Of a stretch of DNA of 64,000 nt, positions 1 to 11,441 are shown piece by piece (the stretch's first letter is position 1; every line of letters starts with the position of its first letter). The stretch is from Osedax frankpressi (taxonomy: Eukaryota; Annelida; Polychaeta; Sabellida; Siboglinidae). The notes below the pieces were generated by a model. The model saw only the letters and a program-made list of their open reading frames with translations. It was not told where the DNA came from and ran no database searches. The stretch covers positions 5,732,893 to 5,796,892 of the forward strand of contig OZ038316.1 of NCBI GenBank assembly GCA_964035775.1. Reading direction: 5' to 3'. A program made the translations under genes and the position numbers.

Positions 1-930
1 AACAGGATGTAACTGGAGTTGAGAACAGGATGTAACTGGAGTTGAGAACAGGATGTAACAGGAGTTGAGAACAGGATGTAACTGGAGTTGGGAACAGGAT
101 GTAACTGGAGTTGGGAACAGGATGTAATAGGAGTTGAGAACAGGATGTAACTGGAGTTGAGAACAGGATGTAACTGGAGTTGGGAACAGGATGTAATAGG
201 AGTTGAGAACAGGATGTAACAGGAGTTGAGAACAGGATGTAACTGGAGTTGAGAACAGGATGTAACAGGAGTTGAGAACAGGATGTAACAGGAGTTGAGA
301 TCAAGATGTAACTGGAGTTGGGAACAGGATGTAACAGGAGTTGAGAACAGGATGTAACTGGAGTTGGGAACAGGATGTAACTGGAGTTGAGAACAGGATG
401 TAACAGGAGTTGAGAACAGGATGTAACAGGAGTTGGGAACAGGATGTAACAGGAGTTGAGAACAGGATGTAACAGGAGTTGAGATCAAGATGTAACTGGA
501 GTTGGGAACAGGATGTAACAGGAGTTGAGAACAGGATGTAACTGGAGTTGGGAACAGGATGTAACTGGAGTTGAGAACAGGATGTAACAGGAGTTGAGAA
601 CAGGATGTAACTGGAGTTGAGAACATGATGTAACTGGAGTTGAGAACAGGATGTAACTGGAGTTGAGAACAGGATGTAACTGGAGTTGAGAACAGGATGT
701 AACAGGAGTTGAGAACAGGATGTAACAGGAGTTGTCAACAGGAGTTGGGAACATGATGTAACTGGAGTTGTCAACAGGATGTAACTGGAGTTGAGAACAG
801 GATGTAACTGGAGTTGTCAACAGGATGTAACTGGAGTTGGGAACAGGATGTAACTGGAGTCGGGAACAGTATGTAACAGGAGTTGGGAACAGGATGTAAC
901 AGGAGTTGAGAACAGGATGTAACAGGAGTT

Positions 931-2710
931 GAGAACAGGATGTAACAGGAGTTGGGAACAGGATGTAACAGGAGTTGAGATCAGGATGTAACTGGAGTTG
1001 GGAACAGGATGTAACTGGAGTTGAGAACAGGATGTAACAGGAGTTGGGAACAGGATGTAACAGGAGTTGAGAACAGGATGTAACAGGAGTTGAGAACAGG
1101 ATGTAACAGGAGTTGGGAACAGGATGTAACAGGAGTTGTCAACAGGAGTTGGGAACAGGATGTAACTGGAGTTGAGAACAGGATGTAACAGGAGTTGTGA
1201 GCAGGATGTAACTGGAGTTGGGAACAGGATGTAACAGGAGTTGTCAACAGGAGTTGGGAACATGATGTAACTGGAGTTGTCAACAGGATGTAACAGGAGT
1301 TGAGAACAGGATGTAACTGGAGTTGAGAACAGGATGTAACTGGAGTTGAGAACAGGATGTAACAGGAGTTGTGAACAGGATGTAACTGGAGTTGGGAACA
1401 GGATGTAACAGGAGTTGAGAACAGGATGTAACTGGAGTTGAGAACATGATGTAACTGGAGTTGGGAACAGGAGTTGGGAACAGGATGTAACTGGAGTTGG
1501 GAACAGGATGTAACAGGAGTTGGGAACATGATGTAACTGGAGTTGAGAACAGGATGTAACTGGAGTTGGGAACAGGATGTAACTGGAGTTGGGAACAGGA
1601 TGTAACTGGAGTTGAGAACAGGATGTAACTGGAGTTGAGAACATGATGTAACTGGAGTTGGGAACAGGATGTAACAGGAGTTGAGAACAGGATGTAACTG
1701 GAGTTGAGAACAGGATGTAACTGGAGTTGAGAACAGGATGTAACAGGAGTTGAGAACAGGATGTAACAGGAGTTGTCAACAGGAGTTGGGAACAGGATGT
1801 AACTGGAGTTGAGAACAGGATGTAACAGGAGTTGGGAACAGGATGTAACAGGAGTTGAGATCAGGATGTAACTGGAGTTGGGAACAGGATGTAACTGGAG
1901 TTGAGAACAGGATGTAACAGGAGTTGGGAACAGGATGTAACAGGAGTTGAGAACAGGATGTAACAGGAGTTGAGAACAGGATGTAACAGGAGTTGGGAAC
2001 AGGATGTAACAGGAGTTGTCAACAGGAGTTGGGAACAGGATGTAACTGGAGTTGAGAACAGGATGTAACAGGAGTTGTGAGCAGGATGTAACTGGAGTTG
2101 GGAACAGGATGTAACAGGAGTTGTCAACAGGAGTTGGGAACATGATGTAACTGGAGTTGTCAACAGGATGTAACAGGAGTTGAGAACAGGATGTAACTGG
2201 AGTTGAGAACAGGATGTAACTGGAGTTGAGAACAGGATGTAACAGGAGTTGTGAACAGGATGTAACTGGAGTTGGGAACAGGATGTAACAGGAGTTGAGA
2301 ACAGGATGTAACTGGAGTTGAGAACATGATGTAACTGGAGTTGGGAACAGGAGTTGGGAACAGGATGTAACTGGAGTTGGGAACAGGATGTAACAGGAGT
2401 TGGGAACATGATGTAACTGGAGTTGAGAACAGGATGTAACTGGAGTTGGGAACAGGATGTAACTGGAGTTGGGAACAGGATGTAACTGGAGTTGAGAACA
2501 GGATGTAACTGGAGTTGAGAACATGATGTAACTGGAGTTGGGAACAGGATGTAACAGGAGTTGAGAACAGGATGTAACTGGAGTTGAGAACAGGATGTAA
2601 CTGGAGTTGAGAACAGGATGTAACAGGAGTTGAGAACAGGATGTAACAGGAGTTGTCAACAGGAGTTGGGAACAGGATGTAACTGGAGTTGAGAACAGGA
2701 TGTAACAGGA
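931..2710. repeat. higher-order repeat in satellite, period 880 bp
   Basis: The stretch beginning near 931 recurs with the same pattern of unit variants starting near 1811. For example 981-1529 and 1861-2409 give identical minus-strand translations. The period is 880 bp rather than a multiple of 23 because truncated units are carried along with the block. Confidence 0.85.
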
Positions 2711-2884
2711 GTTGTGAGCAGGATGTAACTGGAGTTGGGAACAGGATGTAACAGGAGTTGTCAACAGGAGTTGGGAACATGATGTAACTGGAGTTGTCAA
2801 CAGGATGTAACTGGAGTTGAGAACAGGATGTAACTGGAGTTGTCAACAGGATGTAACTGGAGTTGGGAACAGGATGTAACTGGA

Positions 2885-5380
2885 GTCGGGAACAGTATGT
2901 AACAGGAGTTGGGAACAGGATGTAACAGGAGTTGAGAACAGGATGTAACAGGAGTTGAGAACAGGATGTAACAGGAGTTGAGAACAGGATGTAACAGGAG
3001 TTGGGAACAGGATGTAACAGGAGTTGAGATCAGGATGTAACTGGAGTTGGGAACAGGATGTAACTGGAGTTGAGAACAGGATGTAACAGGAGTTGGGAAC
3101 AGGATGTAACAGGAGTTGAGAACAGGATGTAACAGGAGTTGAGAACAGGATGTAACAGGAGTTGGGAACAGGATGTAACAGGAGTTGGGAACAGGATGTA
3201 ACAGGAGTTTAGAACAGGATGTAACTGGAGTTGAGAACAGGATGTAACTGGAGTTGAGAACAGGATGTAACAGGAGTTGGGAACAGGATGTAACAGGAGT
3301 TGAGAACAGGATGTAACAGGAGTTGGGAACAGGATGTAACAGGAGTTGAGAACAGGATGTAACAGGAGTTGTGAACAGGATGTAACTGGAGTTGGGAACA
3401 TGATGTAACTGGAGTTGTCAACAGGATGTAACTGGAGTTGTCAACAGGATGTAACGGGAGTTGAGAACAGGATGTAACTGGAGTTGGGAACAGGATGTAA
3501 CTGGAGTTGTCAACATGATGTAACAGGAGTTGGGAACAGGATGTAACTGGAGTTGAGATCAGGATGTAACTGGAGTTGGGAACAGGATGTAACTGGAGTT
3601 GAGAACAGGATGTAACAGGAGTTGGGAACATGATGTAACTGGAGTTGAGAACAGGATGTAACAGGAGTTGTCAACAGGATGTGACAGAAGTTGGGAACAG
3701 GATGTAACTGGAGTTGGGAACAGGATGTAACTGGAGTTGGGAACAGGATGTAACTGGAGTTGAGAACAGGATGTAACAGGAGTTGGGAACAGGATGTAAC
3801 TGGAGTTGGGAACAGGATGTAACAGGAGTTGGGAACAGGATGTAACAGGAGTTGAGAACAGGATGTAACAGGAGTTGAGAACAGGATGTAACTGGAGTTG
3901 AGAACAGGATGTAACAGGAGTTGAGAACAGGATGTAACAGGAGTTGGGAACAGGATGTAACAGGAGTTGAGAACAGGATGTAACTGGAGTTGGGAACAGG
4001 ATGTAACAGGATGTAACAGGAGTTGAGAACAGGATGTAACTGGAGTTGAGAACAGGATGTAACTGGAGTTGAGAACAGGATGTAACAGGAGTTGAGAACA
4101 GGATGTAACAGGAGTTGTCAACAGGAGTTGGGAACATGATGTAACTGGAGTTGTCAACAGGATGTAACTGGAGTTGAGAACAGGATGTAACTGGAGTTGT
4201 CAACAGGATGTAACTGGAGTTGGGAACAGGATGTAACTGGAGTCGGGAACAGTATGTAACAGGAGTTGGGAACAGGATGTAACAGGAGTTGAGAACAGGA
4301 TGTAACAGGAGTTGAGAACAGGATGTAACAGGAGTTGGGAACAGGATGTAACAGGAGTTGAGATCAGGATGTAACTGGAGTTGGGAACAGGATGTAACTG
4401 GAGTTGAGAACAGGATGTAACAGGAGTTGGGAACAGGATGTAACAGGAGTTGAGAACAGGATGTAACAGGAGTTGAGAACAGGATGTAACAGGAGTTGGG
4501 AACAGGATGTAACAGGAGTTGGGAACAGGATGTAACAGGAGTTTAGAACAGGATGTAACTGGAGTTGAGAACAGGATGTAACTGGAGTTGAGAACAGGAT
4601 GTAACAGGAGTTGGGAACAGGATGTAACAGGAGTTGAGAACAGGATGTAACAGGAGTTGGGAACAGGATGTAACAGGAGTTGAGAACAGGATGTAACAGG
4701 AGTTGTGAACAGGATGTAACTGGAGTTGGGAACATGATGTAACTGGAGTTGTCAACAGGATGTAACTGGAGTTGTCAACAGGATGTAACGGGAGTTGAGA
4801 ACAGGATGTAACTGGAGTTGGGAACAGGATGTAACTGGAGTTGTCAACATGATGTAACAGGAGTTGGGAACAGGATGTAACTGGAGTTGAGATCAGGATG
4901 TAACTGGAGTTGGGAACAGGATGTAACTGGAGTTGAGAACAGGATGTAACAGGAGTTGGGAACATGATGTAACTGGAGTTGAGAACAGGATGTAACAGGA
5001 GTTGTCAACAGGATGTGACAGAAGTTGGGAACAGGATGTAACTGGAGTTGGGAACAGGATGTAACTGGAGTTGGGAACAGGATGTAACTGGAGTTGAGAA
5101 CAGGATGTAACAGGAGTTGGGAACAGGATGTAACTGGAGTTGGGAACAGGATGTAACAGGAGTTGGGAACAGGATGTAACAGGAGTTGAGAACAGGATGT
5201 AACAGGAGTTGAGAACAGGATGTAACAGGAGTTGAGAACAGGATGTAACTGGAGTTGAGAACAGGATGTAACAGGAGTTGAGAACAGGATGTAACAGGAG
5301 TTGGGAACAGGATGTAACAGGAGTTGAGAACAGGATGTAACTGGAGTTGGGAACAGGATGTAACTGGAGTTGGGAACAGG
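2885..5380. repeat. higher-order repeat in satellite, offset 1334 bp
   Basis: 3030-3631 is repeated at 4364-4965 with identical translations; the offset of 1334 bp is exactly 58 units of 23 bp. A rare marker variant (AGTCGGGAACAGTATG) occurs near 858, 2886 and 4243, so the same ancestral block has been copied at least three times. An extra unit in the right copy near 5230 shows that drift continued after the copying. Confidence 0.8.
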
Positions 5381-8300
5381 ATGTAACTGGAGTTGGGAAC
5401 AGGATGTAACTGGAGTTGAGAACAGGATGTAACTGGAGTTGGGAATAGGATGTAACAGGAGTTGGGAACAGGATGTAACAGGAGTTGAGATCAAGATGTA
5501 ACAGGAGTTGGGAACAGGATGTAACAGGAGTTGGGAACAGGATGTAACTGGAGTTGTCAACAGGATGTAACAGGAGTTGAGAACAGGATGTAACTGGAGT
5601 TGAGAACAGGATGTAACTGGAGTTGGGAACAGAATGTAACTGGAGTTGAGAACAGGATGTAACTGGAGTTGTCAACAGGATGTAACAGGAGTTAGGAACA
5701 GGATGTAACGAGTTGGGAACAGGATGTAACAGGAGTTGGGAACAGGATGTAACTGGAGTTGTCAACAGGATGTAACAGTTGAGAACAGGATGTAACTGGA
5801 GTTGAGAACAGGATGTAACAGGAGTTGGGAACAGGATGTAACAGGAGTTGAGAACAGGATGTAACAGGAGTTGGGAACAGGATGTAACAGGAGTTGTGAA
5901 CAGGATGTAACTGGAGTTGGGAACAGGATGTAACTGGAGTTGTCAACAGGATGTAACGGGAGTTGAGAACAGGATGTAACTGGAGTTGGGAATAGGATGT
6001 AACAGGAATTGGGAACAGGATGTAACAGGAGTTGAGATCAAGATGTAACAGGAGTTGGGAACAGGATGTAACAGGAGTTGGGAACAGGATGTAACTGGAG
6101 TTGTCAACAGGATGTAACAGGAGTTGAGAACAGGATGTAACAGGAGTTGAGAACAGGATGTAACTGGAGTTGGGAACAGGATGTAACTGCAGTTGGGAAC
6201 AGGATGTAACTGGAGTTGAGAACAGGATGTAACTGGAGTTGAGAACAGGATGTAACTGGAGTTGAGAACAGGATGTAACAGGAGTTGAGAACAGGATGTA
6301 ACTGGAGTTGAGAACAGGATGTAACTGGAGTTGAGAACAGGATGTAACTGGAGTTGGGAACAGAATGTAACTGGAGTTGAGAACAGGATGTAACTGGAGT
6401 TGTCAACAGGATGTAACAGGAGTTAGGAACAGGATGTAACAGGAGTTGGGAATAGGATGTAACAGGAGTTGTCAACAGGATGTAACTGGAGTTGAGAACA
6501 GGATGTAACAGGAGTTGGGAACAGGATGTAACTGGAGTTGGGAACAGGATGTAACAGGATTTGTCAACAGGATGTAACAGGAGTTGGGAACAAGATGTAA
6601 CAGGAGTTGGGAACAGGATGTAACAGGAGTTGTCAACATGATGTAACAGGAGTTATCAACATGATGTAACAGGAGTTGGGAACAGGATGTAACTGGAGTG
6701 GAGAACAGGATGTAACAGGAGTTGGGAACAGGATGTAACAGGAGTTGAGAACAGGATGTAACAGGAGTTGTCAACAGGATGTAACTGGAGTTGAGAACAG
6801 GATGTAACTGGAGTTGGGAACAGGATGTAACAGGAGTTGGGAACAGGATGTAACTGGAGTTGTCAACAGGATGTAACAGTTGAGAACAGGATGTAACTGG
6901 AGTTGAGAACAGGATGTAACTGGAGTTGGGAACAGGATGTAACTGGAGTTGAGAACAGGATGTAACTGGAGTTGGGAACAGGATGTAACTGGAGTTGTCA
7001 ACAGGATGTAACAGGAGTTGAGAACAGGATGTAACTGGAGTTGGGAACAGGATGTAACTGGAGTTGTCAACAGGATGTAACTGGAGTTGGGAACAGGATG
7101 TAACTGGAGTTGAGAACAGGATGTAACTGGAGTTGTCAACAGGATGTAACAGGAGTTGGGAACAGGATGTAACTGGAGTTGGGAACAGGATGTAACTGGA
7201 GTTGTCAACAGGATGTAACTGGAGTTGGGAACAGGATGTAACTGGAGTTGGGAACAGGATGTAACTGGAGTTGTCAACAGGATGTAACAGGAGTTGGGAA
7301 CAGGATGTAACTGGAGTTGAGAACATGATGTAACTGGAGTTGTCAACAGGATGTAACAGGAGTTGGGAACAGGATGTAACTGGAGTTGTCAACAGGATGT
7401 AACAGGAGTTGAGAACAGGATGTAACTGGAGTTGGGAACAGGATGTAACATGAGTTGAGAACAGGATGTAACTGGAGTTGGGAACAGGATGTAACAGAAG
7501 TTGAGAACAGGATGTAACTGGAGTTGTCAACAGGATGTAACAGGAGTTGGGAACAGGATGTAACTGGAGTGGAGAACAGGATGTAACTGGAGTTGAGAAC
7601 AGGATGTAACAGAAGTTGGGAACAGGATGTAACTGGAGTTGGGAACAGGATGTAACTGGAGTTGAGAACAGGATGTAACAGGAGTTGGGAACAGGAGTTG
7701 GGAACAGGATGTAACTGGAGTTGTCAACAGGATGTAACAGGAGTTGAGAACAGGAGTTGGGAACAGGATGTAACTGGAGTTGTCAACAGGATGTAACAGG
7801 AGTTGAGAACAGGATGTAACTGGAGTTGGGAACAGGATGTAACTGGAGTTGGGAACAGGATGTAACATGAGTTGGGAACAGGATGTAACTGGAGTTGTCA
7901 ACAGGATGTAACAGGAGTTGGGAACAGGATGTAACTGGAGTTGAGAACAGGATGTAACAGGAGTTGAGAACAGGATGTAACAGGAGTTGGGAACAGGATG
8001 TAACTGGAGTTGTCAACAGGATGTAACTTGAGTTGAGAACAGGATGTAACTGGAGTTGAGATCAGGATGTAACAGGAGTTGGGAACAGGATGTAACTGGA
8101 GTTGAGAACAGGATGTAACAGGAGTTGGGAACAGGATGTAACTGGAGTTGAGAACAGGAGTTGGGAACAGGAGTTGGGAACAGGATGTAACTGGAGTTGT
8201 CAACAGGATGTAACAGGAGTTGAGAACAGGATGTAACTGGAGTTGAGAACAGGATGTAACTGGAGTTGAGAACAGGATGTAACTGGAGTTGTCAACAGGA

Positions 8301-9533
8301 TGTAACAGGAGTTGGGAACAGGATGTAACTGGAGTTGAGAACAGGATGTAACTAGAGTTGAGAACAGGATGTAACTGGAGTTGGGAACAGGATGTAACTG
8401 GAGTTGGGAACAGGATGTAACTGGAGTTGTCAACAGGATGTAACTGGAGTTGAGAACAGGATGTAACTGGAGTTGGGAACAGGATGTAACAGGAGTTGTC
8501 AACAGGATGTAACTGGAGTTGGGAACAGGATGTAACTGGAGTTGAGAACAGGATGTAACTGGAGTTGAGAACAGGATGTAACTGGAGTTGGGAACAGGAT
8601 GTAACTGGAGTTGAGAACAGGATGTAACTGGAGTTGAGAACAGGATGTAACAGGAGTTGGGAACAGGATGTAACTGGAGTTGGGAACAGGATGTAACTGG
8701 AGTTGGGAACAGGATGTAACTGGAGTTGAGAACATGATGTAACTGGAGTTGAGAACAGGATGTAACAGGAGTTGAGAACAGGATGTAACTGGAGTTGGGA
8801 ACAGGATGTAACTGGAGTTGGGAACAGGATGTAACTGGAGTTGAGAACAGGATGTAACAGGAGTTGAGAACAGGATGTAACTGGAGTTGGGAATAGGATG
8901 TAACTGGAGTTGTCAACAGGATGTAACTGGAGTTGGGAACAGGATGTAACTGGAGTTGGGAACAGGATGTAACTGCAGTTGGGAACAGGATGTAACTGGA
9001 GTTGAGAACAGGATGTAACGGGAGTTGGGAACAGGATGTAACTGGAGTTGAGAATAGGATGTAACTGGAGTTGAGAACAGGATGTAACAGGAGTTGGGAA
9101 CAGGATGTAACAGGAGTTGAGAACAGGATGTAACACGAGTTGGGAACATGATGTAACAGGAGTTGAGAACAGGATGTAACTGGAGTTGAGAACAGGATGT
9201 AACTGGAGTTGAGAACAGGATGTAACAGGAGTTGAGAACAGGATGTAACAGGAGTTGGGAACAGGATGTAACTGGAGTTGAGAACAGGATGTAACAGGAT
9301 GTAACTGGAGTTGGGAACAGGATGTAACTGGAGTTGAGAACAGGATGTAACAGGAGTTGAGAACAGGATGTAACAGGAGTTGTCAACAGGATGTAACTGG
9401 AGTTGAGAACAGGATGTAACAGGAGTTGGGAACAGGATGTAACTGGAGTTGGGAACAGGATGTAACAGGAGTTGGGAACAGGATGTAACAGGAGTTGTCA
9501 ACAGGATGTAACAGGAGTTGTCAACAGGATGTA

Positions 9534-9963
9534 ATTATTTATCATCTAGAGACTCATATAGTGAAAAGATTGTTTGCACTAATATTTAATATTTGTTTTA
9601 TTTGTTGACATATTTATAATGTATAAATTATCATTATTTATATTAGTGATAATTTATATGTATATGCTTATTAATCTATTAATAGTGCTATACACATAAT
9701 CATATAACACCACATAACAACTACATCAATCATCATTTCATAATACTTAAAATTAAATAACAATATATGGCTTTCTACAGATTTGTTACCCATACATGCT
9801 GCCAATTCAATTGAGTTTGTTTGACTTTTTATAGTAACTTTAGTAACTTGAATACTAATTAATTTAATAATGCATAGATTATTTGTATAATTTTCATACA
9901 ATTTTAAAATATTCGATTTGTCAATTTGCTAATATTTACGAATTTTGCGATTTTCTATTATAG
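9534..9963 (+). other. AT-rich intron end between satellite and ABCD4 exon
   Basis: About 430 bp of AT-rich single-copy sequence ending in TTCTATTATAG, the acceptor of the first visible ABCD4 exon. I see no other feature. With the satellite to its left it probably forms the 3' part of one long intron. Confidence 0.5.
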
Positions 9964-10622
9964 GTGTTGATATGATGGAGAAAATTACAATCTATATGGG
10001 GATTGCCGGCCTCGATTACCTACTTAACAGATACGGATGTCTTAATTCCGACTCCTACGTGGACTGGTTTGTAATGAAATATGAGAAGTATGTTTTGCAT
10101 TCATTTTTCTAATGTTTAAATAGTATATATATAATTTATAATATCTATAATTTATAAAATTGAATGTAAATCTAATAAGAGAATGTGTTTGAGAAGTAAT
10201 AATTACTATGGTAACTCATAGACGATTAATTATTTATCGTACTACAGGAATAGCGTCCTCTCTCAAGGTGAAATGCAGAGATTAGCTTTTGTCAGATTAT
10301 TTACCTTGCGTCCCAAATTTGCAAGTTCGTTCCTACGTTATGAAATATCCTATTAATAATAATTAATTTATTGAATTTTTCAATAATTTACTATTTATAA
10401 TTTATAATGCTCGTCGAGTTTCACCGACATTCCTTTCGACTCTCAGTTCTAGACGAAGCGACAAGTGCAGTTGACGCCGACATGGAGAGTCGGCTGTACG
10501 AACAGTGTCGAACAGCCGGCATCACTGTGCTTTCAGTCGGTCACAGGGAGTCTTTGCGAGCCCACCACCACTGGCTGTTGACGTTGAATGGAGGCGCCCG
10601 CAACTGCTTAACGAGACTCTGA
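9964..10622 (+). CDS. ABCD4: ABCD4-like ABC transporter, C-terminal half of nucleotide-binding domain (3 exons)
   Basis: Family role: ABCD4 is the lysosomal-membrane half-transporter involved in cobalamin (vitamin B12) export to the cytosol. Exons: 9964-10087, 10248-10324, 10447-10622 (stop TGA at 10620). Introns have GT...AG ends (GTATGT...ACAG; GTTCGT...CTCAG), and the phases join cleanly (AA|G gives Lys, A|TT gives Ile). The first exon encodes a GLDYLLNRYG...VDW stretch matching the segment before the signature. The second has the ABC signature LSQGEMQRLAFVRLF. The third has Walker B AILDEATSAVD with its D-loop, the switch histidine in VLSVGHRESL, and the family-typical tail LTLNGGARNCLTRL. 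Walker A and the membrane domain must lie further left, beyond the satellite. The SVGHR and C-terminal pattern favour ABCD4 over ABCD1-3. The three exons look intact. Confidence 0.92.
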
Positions 10623-11040
10623 GCGTTGCCCGAACTCCCCAGGCTCTTGGCATGGCGCAATGCATAGGTCCACTCCATCGTTCACCCTCGCCTTACTCCC
10701 TAGTCACACCCCTATCCGCAACTGCTAGACGTACCACTTAAAATGAAATTTATAGAATAATCACTTTATTTCTTAACCATTATTATAGTTTGTTATATAT
10801 ATTGTTATATATTTTGTTATATATATTGTTATATATATTTTGTTATATATTTTGTTATATATTTGTTATATCTCTTGTTATATATTTGATTTACTCGTTG
10901 CTAAATATTTGATTAAATCTCAATCAATAAAAATCCGGTTAAATTCTTTTCAAATTTAATACAATATTTAGTATTATTATTGTGCGCAGATATTTTATAA
11001 TCAAGTAAACAATCATGAAATCAACGATCACAACTCAACA
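10623..11040 (+). other. ABCD4 3' flank with TA-rich microsatellite and poly(A) signal
   Basis: After the stop, about 120 bp remain GC-richer, then 10780-10890 is an imperfect repeat of TTGTTATATAT type. AATAAA at 10926-10931 is a candidate polyadenylation signal for the plus-strand gene. On the minus strand the complement of TTTATT near 10765 is a candidate signal for the convergent polycystin gene, which would make the two 3' ends overlap. Confidence 0.45.
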
Positions 11041-11051
11041 TGTACAAGTTT

Positions 11052-11441
11052 CTCGAGTTCTCAACACTCCGAAGAGAACTCCTCGAGTTCTCAACACTCC
11101 GAAGAGAACTCCTCGAGTTATCAACTCTCCGAAGTGAACTCCTCGAGTTCTCAACACTCCGAAGAGAACTCCTCGAGTTCTCAACACTCCGAAGAGAACT
11201 CCTCGAGTTCTCAACACTCCGAAGAGAACTCCTCGAGTTCTCAACACTCCGAAGTGAACTCCTCGAGTTCTCAACACTCCGAAGAGAACTCCTCGAGTTC
11301 TCAACACTCCGAAGAGAACTCCTCGAGTTCTCAACACTCCGAAGAGAACTCCTCGAGTTCTCAACACTCCGAAGAGAACTCCTCGAGTTCTCAACACTCC
11401 GAATAGAACTCCTCGAGTTCTCAACACTCCGAAGAGAACTC
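11052..11441. repeat. 30-bp minisatellite, 13 units, in polycystin 3' UTR
   Basis: Thirteen near-perfect 30-bp units, each starting CTCGAGTTCTCAACACTCCG. As 30 is a multiple of 3, each frame yields a 10-residue peptide repeat, and four of the six frames are open across the array (for example SSSSQHSEEN on +). In the polycystin frame on the minus strand every unit reads EFSSEC followed by TGA, so only the first unit met by that gene is translated. Substitutions are few (A/T at the GAAGAG/GAAGTG position), so the array looks young or homogenised. Confidence 0.93.

Larger units (their letters stand above)
1..9533. repeat. 23-bp satellite array, more than 400 units
   Basis: Continuous tandem array of a 23-bp unit whose core on the + strand reads AACAGGATGTAAC(T/A)GGAG followed by TTGAG, TTGGG or TTGTC. 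Variant positions are limited (T/A after TAAC, GA/GG/TC before AACAGG). The array runs off the left window edge and ends sharply near 9533. Long minus-strand reading frames exist only because 23 is not a multiple of 3 and the minus-strand consensus lacks stops in all registers, giving a 23-residue peptide repeat (TPVTSCSQLLLHPVLNS...). The plus strand is closed by TAA and TGA in each unit. I read this as noncoding satellite. Short units of about 13 bp and long units of about 33 bp arise from the AACAGG box occurring twice in the A-type unit. Confidence 0.97.

Noticed and set aside
301-9501. Many minus-strand reading frames of 80-500 residues in the satellite
   Set aside because: Pure translation of the 23-bp unit; no unique sequence, no splice logic, frames overlap one another.
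1-9533. Possible CRISPR-like array
   Set aside because: Direct tandem units without unique spacers, in a eukaryotic intron context.
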